A stretch of DNA of 64,000 nt from Zygnema cylindricum (taxonomy: Eukaryota > Streptophyta > Zygnematophyceae > Zygnematales > Zygnemataceae). Every line of letters begins with the position of its first letter. Position 1 is the stretch's first letter. Shown here piece by piece: positions 11,883-22,640 of this stretch. The stretch covers positions 188,001 to 252,000 of the forward strand of contig JBBHKE010002346.1 of the NCBI GenBank assembly GCA_037447655.1. The letters are read 5' to 3'. A program made the position numbers and the translations under genes. The notes beneath the pieces are model-generated. The model searched no databases. It worked only from the letters and a program-made list of their open reading frames with translations, and was not told the DNA's origin.

Positions 11883-12580
11883 TACACCTTGAATCGCTAT
11901 TAGTAGTGTTGGGTATCGAGGACCCATTGCCGATATTCGATATATATCGAATTTCATGTACCCGATATTCGATATATCGCTTCGATATATCGAATTTCAA
12001 ATTATCGCGATATATCGCGATATATCGCCGATATATCGCCGATATATCGTATCGACGATATATCGAATATGAAAATTTTAAATTTTTTTTCAAAACCCCC
12101 CCCCCCCCCCCCACCCCCCCCCCCCCCCCCCCCACTGAGCGCTCAGTGGGGGGGGGGGGGGGGGGGGGGGGGCAAATCCGTACGATTTTCCGTACGATTT
12201 TCCGTACGATTTTCCGTATACTTTTTCGTACGGTTTTCCGTACTCTGCCTGTACGGACACGAAATTTTTGCGATATATATCGCGATAATTTATGTTGGTC
12301 TCGGTACGATATATCGAGGATCCTCCTCGATCGATATTCGATATATCGAATATCGAAATTATCGCGATATGAATCTACCCGATACCCAACACTAGCTATT
12401 AGGGTTAACAATTTTTTCGCCACTCAAAACATTCTTTCTGCGTACACACTTGTCCGATTTCAAAATTGAGACCGCCAATCGGAAGCTTAGAATTTGCCTT
12501 TCAGTTGCAACCGTCAGATCTATAATCGGACAATTGTGTACGGAGAAAAGATGTTTTAAGAGACGAAAAAAACATTAACA
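11883..12580. mobile_element. MITE, CGCCACTTAAAAC type, split by a hAT insertion
   Basis: The left end TACACCTTGAATCGCTATTAG is cut off at 11903 by the insertion at 11904-12394. The element resumes at 12395 (GCTATTAGGGTTAAC) and runs through CGCCACTCAAAAC to GTTTTAAGAGACG and ATTAACA. Joining the two flanks gives the expected family sequence, so the nesting order is clear. The outermost right end is missing or merged with the next MITE. Confidence 0.75.
11904..12394. mobile_element. Non-autonomous hAT-type element with 8-bp target duplication
   Basis: The termini are perfect 15-bp inverted repeats, TAGTGTTGGGTATCG and CGATACCCAACACTA. They are flanked on both sides by the octamer GCTATTAG (11896-11903 and 12395-12402). 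An 8-bp target duplication with TAGTGTTGGG-like ends is characteristic of the hAT superfamily. The 491-bp body is mostly ATATCG/CGATAT words. At its centre is a C-run, the palindrome CACTGAGCGCTCAGTG (12133-12148) and a G-run ending at 12172. There is no transposase. Confidence 0.85.
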
Positions 12581-12581
12581 C

Positions 12582-13104
12582 TACACCGTGAATCGCTATT
12601 AGCGTGTTGGACGCTAATTGAGGTACCCTGTTTTTTTCGGCAAATTCTCAAATAGAATTAAACATTCTAAATGTTTCTTCACGTTATTTGAGGTAGACCA
12701 TTAAATAGGATTCATGACTCTAATATAGTGCCATTATAAATAGCGTGGTGTACGGTCTTTCAGAGCCGTACTTTTTTGTACTTTTTAATGTAGAAAAGTA
12801 CAGAAAAAATATTCACGCTGTCCCGTAGTCGCGCTAACATGTAATTGCGTAAATATTTTCCGGCATTCGCGGATGTCAAAAAAACGCGACGGCGTACGAT
12901 TTGAACAATTTCGTACATGCACATATTTTAGTGTGGAGAAATTCTGCACCGATATTTTTTACAAAGCAGTTTACAAATTAGAGTATACGAAAAATTTGAA
13001 TAAAAATTATTAAAAAAAAAAACGACATTCCCAATTAGCGTAAATAACGCTAATTGTTTCATTACGCTATCTATTTCATTACGCTAATAGCGATTCACGG
13101 TGTA
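12582..13104. mobile_element. MITE, GCTATTAGCG type, TA-flanked
   Basis: The ends are TA-CACCGTGAATCGCTATTAGCG and CGCTAATAGCGATTCACGGTG-TA. Internal blocks match 9723-10236 (ACGCTAATTGAGGTACCCTG, TAAATAGCGTGGTGTACGG). A second, partial right end (ATAGCGATTCACGGTG) follows at about 13104-13120. Confidence 0.85.
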
Positions 13105-13136
13105 ATAGCGATTCACGGTGTCCTGGTACAGTACAG

Positions 13137-13680
13137 TACACCGCCAATCGTTATTAGCGTGTAAGTTTTTTTAGCGTATAAAAATAATTACCGTGGTGTA
13201 CGCTATTTAAGAATTTGAAAATTTTGGAAAAAATCATACATTCTAATTGTTTGGTTATGGTAATTTGGATCTTAGAAAAAAAAAATGTCGGTCGCAAACA
13301 TGCTTACACTAATATAGGTCTCCGTACAAAATCTGACAAATTGTACACAAATTGTACATTCACACGGTCGAAACGCGGCTGTCGGACTAATATGTGCGAG
13401 CGGGATTTTTTACGACCTGGTTTTTATTCCTTTTTAGAACGCACATTCTCATGCGTCCGCGGTTACTAATACTAATTTATTGTACTTTTTAACTTTAAAA
13501 GGTACATTAATGTACGGTCTGACACTGACCGTACAACACTCTATTTAAGAGACAATGTACTGAATATAAACCTAAATAGAATAAAGAAAAAAATAGAATG
13601 AACTGCACTAATGGAGAATAATAAAAAAAAAAAGCGGGACGGAATTAGCGTACACAACGCTAATAACGATTGGCGGTGTA
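13137..13680. mobile_element. MITE, TTATTAGCGTGTAAG type, TA-flanked
   Basis: The ends are TA-CACCGCCAATCGTTATTAGCG and CGCTAATAACGATTGGCGGTG-TA. The interior (GTGGTGTACGCTATTTAAGAATTTG) resembles the element at 62414-62973. Its right TA is also the left TA of the next MITE. Confidence 0.8.
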
Positions 13681-14296
13681 CACCGCGAATCGTAATTAGA
13701 GTAAATTACTCTAATTCGGTCGCTCGAAATTTCGACTCTATTACATCAAATAGAGTAAATGATTCTAATTTTTTCATTATTCTAATTTAGGTAAGTTTAA
13801 TTAGCGTAACAAAATTGTAATATAGGTTTGTATTAAATAGTGTGGAGTACGGACGACGTTCGTCCGTGCAAAATTGTACTTTTTAAGTAAGAAGGTACAA
13901 ATAATGATTTAATACAATCGCGCTCGCACGTGAAATCGCACTAAACGAAAAATGAATCACATCGAAAAAAAGCCGTTCGCATAACTCTCGTCCGTCGACA
14001 GCATCGTCGTCAGTGTGAACATCAGCTGACATTCAGCGCGACAAATAATACTAACTCATAATGACGTCAAAACTATACGGACTGACAGATTCTGTACATC
14101 TACGTAATTTAGTGTTCATAATTTCAGCGCGGAAATTTATTGCCGACATAACCCAATATAGAGTACTTAAATAAATTAGAGTGAACTTCCTCTGTGAAAA
14201 AGTTCTATCACATAAAATAGAGTTCATTACTCTAATTGTTTTTTTTTGTTTTTTTACTCTAATTTTTTCATTACTCTAATTACGATTCGCGGTGTA
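13679..14296. mobile_element. MITE, AATTAGAGTAAATTAC type, TA-flanked
   Basis: This third copy of the 10746-11367 family starts at the TA shared with the previous element. The ends are CACCGCGAATCGTAATTAG and CTAATTACGATTCGCGGTG. It abuts the duplicated promoter region of gene copy 1. Confidence 0.85.
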
Positions 14297-14299
14297 GTC

Positions 14300-15305
14300 A
14301 GCAGCCTCGCAAGTCGCAACAATGTCGGGATTCGAACCGAGGAACCAGCGGCGGGTGAGCGATTCACCGCAGCCGCGCTACCCGGGCTTCTTCATCTGGC
14401 GCGTCGAGACTTTGACGCGTGCGGCTGCGATTCAACGATTTCAATTCCTCCAGAATGCGCATCCGTCGTTGACCTGAATGTTTCGCACTGGCGATATTTG
14501 TCAAATGCGGTACCGTACCAATTATATCCGTTCAGCTGAGGAGTTGACTACAGTACCGTACGGGGAATAAATGAACCGTACACTGCTGTCACCTGGCAAG
14601 AAATACGCTGATCCCCGTTCTACCGTACCAGGGAGTACACCTGGGAGTTGAATTCAGTTCGAGTCTCTTCCAATCGGACTCGCCCTCATTTTGCCGCTAC
14701 AATGCACGCTTCGAACTTGAGAGGCGGAAGGCGGTCGATGACGGCTGGCAAAAAAGGACAGTTGACGGTTGACGGCCAATTTGGTCGAATTGCAGTCTGG
14801 TCAACTCCCACGCGTGTGCACAAAGGACAACTGAGAGCCGCTGTAGCGTCCGTACATGGAAGCGTACTTCCAAGGAACCCCTACAGTCGCATGCGGCGCT
14901 ACAATGCGGATTTCCGCCGTCCACCGCAATTCGCCGCGTTCCTCGTTTCGGAATTGTGAACCCGCCACACGTCACGTCACAGCCAGGCAGAGAGGCGCCG
15001 CAGCCGAATACGCGCGTTTACAGCCGTCGATCTAGGCAGCGACAGATCTGGAGCTTGCGATGGTTCCTCTCACGTTTCAGTGGCGGCAATCCCTGCGACA
15101 AGCTGCGGCTCCACCCTCGCAGCAACTTCTTTTAAATACTGACGTGGGACGGAGGGGAAACTACCGAAGAAAAACATCTCTCTAAAAATACATCCACTTT
15201 TACACCAGCCTAGAGGGAAACCGGCTCCATACTTGAAAGCTTTCAAACATTTGTTCATTAAGTATGGTGATTCTAAGAGAGACAGAGAGGAGAAAAAAGA
15301 CCACC
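14300..15305 (+). promoter_or_regulatory. Duplicated promoter region of array gene copy 1
   Basis: This region is shared, in the same orientation relative to the gene, with the upstream regions of copies 2-5. Visible elements are a TATA-like TTTAAATA (15131-15138) about 170 nt before the start codon, TGACGTGGGACGG just after it, and a CACGTCACGTCA motif (about 14968-14980), which is bZIP-like. The site CTACCCGG at 14378-14385 is the empty target of the hAT-like element found in the other copies. A B-box-like GGATTCGAACC (14328-14338) and an A-box-like CAGCCGCGCTA (14370-14380), both on the reverse strand, suggest an old tRNA-derived piece. Confidence 0.6.
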
Positions 15306-18044
15306 ATGGCTAAGGCGAATCTATCTCCCAAACTTGGTTGGAGCTTGGTCATGTGTGCCGTGGCGATGGCGATGAGCCACACTATTTCTTGTGCGGAGGC
15401 GGCACGCGAATTAGGAATGAGGGTTGACCGCGATAAAATGGTAAACCACGTGTCCGGGCGAACTTTGACGACAGTCTCCTCCACTCACTTCCCTCACTGC
15501 GATTTTGCCCTTTTCTCGGACAACGACACCATCCCAAGCATCAGGTAGAATCGAAGACCCAACTCGGTTTCTCCATTTGGGCGCGTTTCCCATGTTGAAA
15601 AAATAAAAATTTGTATTTTTCTACATTGGATTGAATGATTGGCACATAGATATGGAAACCAATCAGCCTGGAGTAGGATGGAGAGGCTAGAGAAAGAGAG
15701 TGATGAGAGTGAAGGTAGGCAGTAGGGAGGGAGAAAGTGGAGGAGTTATGAAAATTGAGATGAAGGGAGGCGGGGGGGAGAGAGGGTAATGGAGAGAGGG
15801 AGGGGAGGGAGGCAGGTAGGTGGGGGAAATAGGTAAGTAGGTGCGAAGGTAGACAGGTAGATAGCTGTTGAGGGAATGTGTAAAAGGGGAAGGGTTGGAA
15901 AGGGATAGGGAACGAGGGGAAGTGAGTGTGGAATTTGGAAAGGGGACAGAGAGTGATGGGGAAGAGTGAGGGAAAAGATAGAGTCAGGATTACTTTTTCC
16001 GACATTCTCCACTTTCCATCAATTTCCCTCTCGCCTCTTCTCCTCTTCTCCCCATCCCCTTTGTCTTCCACTCACTTTTCTCCTCTTTTACTTTTACTTG
16101 ACGTCACTTCGTCTCCCATTCTCCGCATCTGCTTTTCCTATATTTTAGCTAAACCTCTTTAGCGTGTAGGCTTAAGCAGGAATCAGCAAATTTTGCGGTG
16201 GAACCATATTTTTTGAAATTAGTATAACAATCCCGATGTGTGGTTCTTTTTGGCACTTTTTGGAATTTATTTGAAACATAAAACATTAGAAACATGCTTG
16301 AAAAAGAGTTTGTTTTTTACAGCTGTATTTCTTTCTTGCTGTTCAATGTTCTCTTCAAATTTGCGCGGAATAAAAAAAAAAAATGTACTCCCGTTTTCTG
16401 TCCGGATATCAGAATTTTAAAATTTTTCCGTCATTTTGTGAAGCATCTTTCAAAAGCGATATCGTCTCGTTTTGATAGAGTCTGTTTGGCAATTGATCTA
16501 CAATTTCTCTATTACACGTCATCTATAATTACAATTTTTTTTTTTCATTTTCTATCAAAAGAGTTATTCGGAGGCACATAATGATCCGATTTGCATGTTG
16601 AACCATAATGTACGGATCCAAACTGCAATCTCTCGTATTGTGCTGGATTTCAATTTAAAACCATTTACAGTCTCACTGACAAAGTAATAATTTTGGAATT
16701 ACACCAATCCTTTAATCAATCTTGCCGTTGTCCATTTGCGAAATTGGATTTTCCATGTTTTTTGGAAATCGAATAATCCCAACAATACACCAAGAAATCA
16801 AATTCTGTGTCGAAGTGCACAGAACACGAATCCTATTTTCCTTTCTACTTTGAGAAGACAATGCATTATATTTTAGCAACCCATATATTCGATGTGTTTG
16901 TTTCATACTCGTCTTCATTTGAAAAACACAAATAGAACTGACGCGAAAGTTGTGGTCCATTTCAGTTTGGACGGATCGAGTGACACGGGAGTAGGTCCGT
17001 ACGTTATGGACTCCGTAATTGGAGAGATTATTGAAGTAGATAGTTCGGGAGAGGCCTATTTCATCTGCTCGGATATGGCGGGAACTAGCGTTGGGAACCA
17101 GTTTTACATCAACGGACAACAAGCCCAGATGAAGTTCCGCACCTTTAACTCGGTAAGGTTTGAAAAGTGAAGAAACTTTATGCCTCATTCGCAAATGATA
17201 ATCTGCCACTGGTTGATCTCTATGTTTAAGGCGGTTACAAGTCCATGTGCCTAAGCTAGTTCATTTTTAAAGGCTAGTGTAAAAACTTGCAGTTCATGGA
17301 AGGTTTAAATTAGATGAACAGAGTGAACAGTAACAACTTGACAAGAATTCGAATCTTTTAAAACACAGTTGGATGAAGGCTTATGGGATACAATTTCGCA
17401 TCTATTGCAGGCACCGAAGAGCTACTACGAAAACTCTTGCTTTGCGATTCCTCTCACCGCGGTACAAATTCCAAGCGGCAATAGCGTCATAAACCTCAAC
17501 TTGGGGGACACATACCAACAAATTTACCCAGGCGAACGCCGATGCCTTATCTTTGCCACAGGCCCCTCTATCGCACCTTGCACCTGTTTACCGTCCTTTA
17601 CCTCCGTTCCTTCACCTTCACCTCCTGCTCCCTCAACTCCTCCCTCTCCCCCTCCTTCGCTCTCTCCCGCGCCCTCTCCCTCGTTCTCTCCATCGCCCTC
17701 AACCTCTCCCTCACTTTCTCCTCTTCCCTCTCCCTTGGACGAATAAAACAGGAGATGAGATTGTCGTTGAGGTGGACGAGTCCGGTTTAGCTCTCTTCCG
17801 AGAATGTCCGGCAGTTACTAACCCTGTCGGAAATCAGTTCTACCTAAATGGTGAAGATGCAGTTTTGAAAGGCCGGACCTTCCAAACGACACCTGGCATC
17901 GATTACTTCCGCAGCCGTTGTGTCATGTTGCCCATTACGGTGTTCAGAATCACCTATAAGGGTATTGCTTTCAATGTTCCAGCAGACGATACGGAGAACC
18001 TCTTTAACACAACAATGCAATGTGTGATATTTAAGACGTCGTAG
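15306..18044 (+). pseudogene. Array gene copy 1: secreted Ser/Pro-rod protein, domain B broken
   Basis: Exons are 15306-15544, 16966-17152 and from 17411; introns are 1421 and 258 nt, all GT-AG. Exon 1 gives a signal peptide (MAKANLSPKLGWS... to SCAEA) and the first Cys of domain A. Exons 2-3 complete domain A (VGNQFYINGQQAQ, RTFNS|APKSYY). The Ser/Pro rod is short (about 55 residues). Copies 2-5 continue here with the ELCDFYFEGY start of domain B. Copy 1 instead jumps from the rod to GGACGAATAAAACAGGAG in another frame and stops at 17744-17746. The rest of domain B (to 18044) survives in the other frame. It is either a pseudogene or a truncated protein of 253 aa with domain A plus rod. An in-frame ATG lies 42 nt upstream (15264); ACCATGG at 15306 is the better context. 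Confidence 0.8.
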
Positions 18045-18228
18045 GTTCTTACAATTAGTTTGTTCCAATAGATCAAATTGGAAATAGATTTCATGCCTTA
18101 TTCACTCTTGTTTGACTTAGAGACGGTGTTTGGAAATTACTAGAGCACTGCGGTCATTTGCTACAAAACGAAACCCAATTGTGATTTCCTTAGGAAAAAA
18201 TGTGTAGATAGATCTTAGTCTAGGTGTT

Positions 18229-18233
18229 TGTAA
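18229..18233 (+). terminator. Candidate poly(A) signal TGTAA, copy 1
   Basis: TGTAA occurs in GTTTGTAAATAC about 185 nt after the domain B stop. The motif and its surroundings are conserved in all five copies, which fits the green-algal poly(A) signal. Confidence 0.5.
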
Positions 18234-18987
18234 ATACATAAGCGTGTTTTTTTGAGTGCTTGTGGAGGAAAATTTTCATTTCCTCTGATATATTATCAAT
18301 CAAGAGTCGGTTTTCCTTTTGTGTATTTTTTTTGCTAATTTTTGAGCGGAAGTTCATCTCCCCTTTTTTATCTTTTATCTTTTCTTCTTCCTGTTTTTTT
18401 TTCCTCTCTTTCTTTATTTTTAGCCGTTGATTTTTGACCCAACAGCGTTTATTGTCCATTATATACCGACCTGTCAGTATCCACACGTTGATTTTCGGAC
18501 TTCCCAGACATTTTCCGTTATATAGATACATTTTCCCATATTATCCGTGGATTTTTCTATAGTATCCATAATTTCTTCCTTACCATCCTTGCATTTTTTC
18601 AAAGCTACCCAGAAAATTTTCCGGACCATCCGTGCCTTCTTGTGCTGTATTTGCACTTGTGTTTGGTACTGTTCGTACATTTTCCCGTACTATCCATATA
18701 TTTACTCTCTCCCTTTTTTTCCCTCTTTCGCTCCCTCTTACTCTTGCTCCCTATCTCCCTCATTCCTCCCTGTTCTCACCTCAAAAGCTGCGTGCTTCTT
18801 TTGTTTGCCTTACATCGCACCGAAAAAATCTTACATTGAATTTCACATTGAATTGTGTTCACCCTGCACTCTAACCGCACTGAAACCCACACTGAAACCC
18901 TGAAATTGAGCCGTCAAGTAAGTATACAGGTCCAATTAGGAGTGGCTTTTAAATTTTACACATGTTATAATAGTTTTTGTTACTAGC

Positions 18988-19207
18988 TACACCGCTAATC
19001 GTTATTAGTTTTAACTTTATCTTCGCCACTTAAAACATCTTTCTCCATGCACACTGGTCGGATTGTTAATCCGATGGTTTTTATTGAACAGCAAGATTCT
19101 CAGCTTTCTGTTGACGGTTTCGGATTGACAATCCAACAAGTGTGCACGGAGGAAAGATGTTTTAAGAGGCAAAGAAAACATTCACACTAAAAGCGATATA
19201 CAGTGTA
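18988..19207. mobile_element. 220-bp MITE, CGCCACTTAAAAC type, TA-flanked
   Basis: The left end is TA-CACCGCTAATCGTTATTAG with CGCCACTTAAAACATC. The right end carries GATGTTTTAAGAGGC and AAGCGATATACAGTG-TA. It has the same length and layout as the element at 54091-54310. Confidence 0.75.
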
Positions 19208-19294
19208 GCTTTCTAAATTGGCGGAAGTAGGAAATCAAAAAGAATCTTGTAACAAATTATTTGGAATATTGGAGGTGTCAAACCATATTTAATG

Positions 19295-19670
19295 AAAGTT
19301 GAACATTTGAAATTTGTATCTTTGAAGTCGGGGCATTTGCAATTTTTTGCAGGAGTTTTTTTATCTGAAATTTGGACGTTTGAAAATTGTTTTTCACAAA
19401 TTCACTTGTCAGCTTTTTTTGGCTTCAATCTGCTAATCTCATCTTTGTACATTCGAAATTTGTACATTGAAAATCGGAATTTTGAAATTTGCATATTTGC
19501 CCGTTTGAAATTTCTTAATCTAAGTTTTTTTTTTGAAATCTGGACGTTTGAAATTTGTAGGTATATATTTCTACATTTTATAGTTTTTCATTATAACTTA
19601 TACATTTGAAATTTATATCTAAATTTTGTACATTTGAGATTTATTCATTTATATCTGAGATTTTTTTCGC
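19295..19670. repeat. Degenerate repeat of CATTTGAAATTTGTA words
   Basis: At least ten imperfect, irregularly spaced copies of ATTTGAAATTTGTA/ATCTGAAATTTGG occur. A 105-codon forward frame (19292-19609) is only a by-product of the repeat. Confidence 0.55.
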
Positions 19671-20249
19671 AAACCCAAAAGAATTTGCTCAATGGAAGTT
19701 AAAAGCTATATTGATAACAAGTTTATCTTCCTTCATTTTTTGTTTACATGGAAGCCAAACATGTAAGAATGGGAAAACAAGGATTAAAGAGAAACTCCTA
19801 TCATTACTTATGTATTTTATGGATTTGAAGACATTGATTTAACGATTTTATTTTTTTAAACATTTTGAAGTATATTTTGAATCATTATAAGAATGAAAGA
19901 GACAGTCAGTGTGAGGATTAGGATTTTTTAAGTAATTCTAATTTAGTTACACTTATGAACCACCTAGAGAATGGTTAAGAAAAAGGAAATAAAAGAAAAG
20001 ATCAGTGAGTGGTAAGACAAACAAATTTGTTAAAAAAAACAACAACCGATATCAGTAGAAAACTAATCCTTTTGTGATTATAAAAAAGACTTTGGTGTTA
20101 TTAACACTTTTAGGTGGTCAAAAGCTAAAAATAGAAATTTATCGCCGAATAAATCGCCAGTTTTAATATCGATACTAGATTTACTGTGTAGTTTCCAAAT
20201 TAGACCCCATGATTTTTTTTTCAACAAGTTTTTCAGCTGTTTTCTAAAG

Positions 20250-20460
20250 AGAAATAGCCATAACTTATTGTTACCTTATGTCGTCTTTTACTTTTCCGGT
20301 TATCAAGTTTTTGATAAGTTGGGCTAAATCTTACTCATGATGAAGGAAGACCTTGTGCATCTTCATTGTTCAATTGTTTCTTTCGAGGTTATTTTTCTGA
20401 AATGAAGGAAGGACCATATCTGCACAAACGCTAAATCAAAGCTTACTGATGTAACAATTA
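20250..20460 (+). repeat. 3' flank of copy 1, inverted relative to the flanks of copies 2-5
   Basis: It reads TTGTTACCTTATG ... CGAGGTTATTTTTCTGA ... CATATCTGCACAAACG. This is the reverse complement of the conserved 3' flanks at about 23420-23600, 30640-30830, 39370-39560 and 49150-49350. It marks the outer limit of the copy 1 unit, so copies 1 and 2 lie tail to tail. Confidence 0.65.
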
Positions 20461-20559
20461 ACTCATTCCTTCCGATTTACGTGAGTAAATATTTCCCAGG
20501 GGACATCTTCCATTTACCATCACTAATACTAGAGAGCCATGTTTGTTATTCACAGCCTG

Positions 20560-21345
20560 CTAAAGAAAGCCCAAATTATTTCGCACAAACACTGCCACCC
20601 AAACAAGACTATAATAAACCTGAAGCAATTAAACCAACTTAGCAAAATTCTCACTTTCAAGCCAACCTAAGCTAACCTGACATCCCACTTGCCCATAGTC
20701 ACAATGTCACTCTTCCATTGAACTAAATTTACACGACCTTTGAATACAGCAGGTATCACTCCAAATATTTCTTACTTCTATTGCCACATTAATTCCACCC
20801 ACTTACACAGTACACATTGTTAGATTACTACCACTTGCCTGACTATTGATCACCAGCCCCCCTTCGCACTCTATCGTTTTCCCAAGCCAAATTGATATCA
20901 ACACTAATTTCCTAATACTTTCAATTTTTCCTTCGATCAACCGCGGCTCTTACGCCGAAGCTCGGCCGGTGACAAGAGGGGCTTCCCGAACTTCCACGAA
21001 GGGATGCAGTCCACATCCACTATCTTCGAGGGTGTGGATTTTAGTTTGTTAAGGCTGGCGGGTAGACATGTGTTGTGGATTTTGCCTTTTTGTGTAGTCA
21101 TCAGATTTGTTTAGTTTTGGTGGCTTCCTACTTTAGTTAGCGTTGACTTTCTCGTTTGTTCTCTATGCCTTAGTCTCCCTTGGCTTATATAGTCTTTAAA
21201 TGTTATTTTTTTTCTGTTTTTTACCTTGATGGTTTTTTCGATCGCACTTTTTGCAATAAAGGTTCTTTTTTCTATCAATACTATTCATTGCAATCTTAGA
21301 TAAAGAATTAAATCCCAACGCTCCCCCTAGACCACACTTAACATC
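20560..21345. repeat. Interspersed repeat R2, interrupted by a retro-insertion
   Basis: The segment contains CCACCCAAACAAGACT, CATCCCACTTGCCCATAGTC and CCAAGCCAAATTGAT blocks. Related copies lie at about 36770-37260, 45230-45630 and 56990-57400, with a short piece at 48060-48140. The insertion at 20941-21273 divides this copy. No coding potential is evident. Confidence 0.65.
20941..21273 (+). mobile_element. Retro-insertion (LINE/SINE 3' end or processed transcript) with 5-bp target duplication
   Basis: The host repeat reads CGATCAATACTATTCATTGC in other copies (about 37188-37207). Here it is split after ATCAA (20936-20940) and resumes with ATCAA (21274-21278). The 333-bp insert is GC-richer at its 5' end and ends GCAATAAAGGTTCTTTTTTCT, an AATAAA followed by a T-rich tail. 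These are marks of reverse-transcribed insertion of a transcript end. No reading frame or family is recognised. Confidence 0.65.
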
Positions 21346-22640
21346 TCATTCCTTTGCAAACCAATGGCCAGCCTGTTCCTGAGCCTCCTTCAACTGTCCT
21401 CTTGCTCTCGAGCTTCCCTCCGTCACTCTCTCCGTCCAACAAACCACCAGCTTCACTCCACACGTGTCACGATTTAAGCAAGCCACACCCCCTTACCATC
21501 GCTTCTAACAGCATTTATCCTGCTAAACTGTCTCCTTCTCGGCCCACTGCCGGCCGTCAGTGAGGACTGCTGGAGGCCGAGACAGAGAGCGGGAAGGTCA
21601 TGTCACAAAAAACCAAGAAGTAACGTGATAAAGTTGTGAGACAACGTGTCAAAGGTTAGCGATGGCATGGATACCTGTGAAGCTGACGTGGCAGATTTCA
21701 CAACGGTCCTAGTAAGTCTGGGGTGCTCCAAATTATAGCTGGATAGGATTCTGAAGGAAAAGTCTACGGAACAATGTGTATATTTTTTGCTGTAAGAAAT
21801 ACACAGTAAATCCTTCGGAAGGAGGCTAATGTCAGATGGCATGGAATCGACTTACAACAGTTCCTCAATTATTTGGAGAGAGGTTCGTCCATGTCATCAT
21901 TTTCTTTCTAGTCCAGATGAACGACATAAAATCAGTTTTTAACCATCTTAATTTGGGCAAAATGGTCGGTGGTTCGCCAATGATATTTATCACTTCTTCC
22001 AACGACTCTTGAATCCAGATCGTACCAAATTTGGTAACATTTAGGTGTGCCATTCACTCCACTTATGGTGGAGAAATATCCACAAATATTTTCATTTAGT
22101 GATAAAATTATCAGAGACGGGGCATAGGCAATTGATGCTGTTTTCCCAGATCAAACTGGTGGAATCATCATCTCAAATTTTATAATCCTGACCTGAAACA
22201 ACACCCGAGGCTTGCAACAATGGTTAAAGGGGCTACAAAAGCTGTTTAGCAATGACATCACAAAACGAATTTTGGTTAAGACATTACCCATTCTGTTGGT
22301 TCCACTTTCCACAATGCGACATGTCCTACAACAAAATTCAGCACCATTTTGGGGAAGATAGATAGCCTGACAATAGATAGCCTGGAGATGGTGCGGGTGT
22401 GTTCAATTAGCTTGTAATTGGGATAACGCCAGCTATAAATTGAATTTTTGGTGAAGGAAATGGTACTCTTCTTCGATCCTCCCTTGAAACGGTTGAAGCC
22501 AAGTTGTGAGGCATGAAGGCGAGAGGAGAGTCATCATCCCTGAAAAATAGTCTTCAATCCAAGTTTCATAGACGCGTCCAAAAGTGTGAGTGCAGGAAAT
22601 CCTGCATTCATTCATCCTCGCTTTAGCTTGTTTGGAAAAG
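21346..22640. repeat. Interspersed repeat R3 (array-unit spacer)
   Basis: It is colinear with about 37260-38590: CCAATGGCCAGC, TCACAAGAAACC/AACC, GGTGGAGA, and GATAGATAGCCTGACAATAG occur in the same order. A partial copy lies at about 48430-48760. Unit 3 lacks it. Frames in it are short and differ between copies, so it is treated as non-coding. Confidence 0.6.

Larger units (their letters stand above)
18346..20240. other. Unique 1.9-kb insertion in the 3' flank of copy 1
   Basis: In copies 2-5 the 3' flank runs without a break from the TGTAA region into TTGTTACCTTATG. In copy 1 the same flank stops near 18345 and resumes near 20250. The DNA between holds pyrimidine-rich, loosely repeated text with TTTTCC and CCATA words (18500-18790), a MITE (18988-19207) and a degenerate repeat (19295-19670). 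No gene is supported. Confidence 0.55.

Noticed and set aside
16921-16965. Alternative acceptor of exon 2 (AAATAG, 30 nt upstream, in frame in copy 1)
   Set aside because: It would add ten residues with no counterpart in domain B, and the upstream site is not conserved in copies 2, 3 and 5. TTTCAG gives a clean alignment in all copies.
15306-18044. Assignment of domains A/B to the pherophorin domain
   Set aside because: The overall dumbbell layout fits, but I cannot match the cysteine spacing and motifs of that family to VGNQFYxNG domains. It is left as unassigned.
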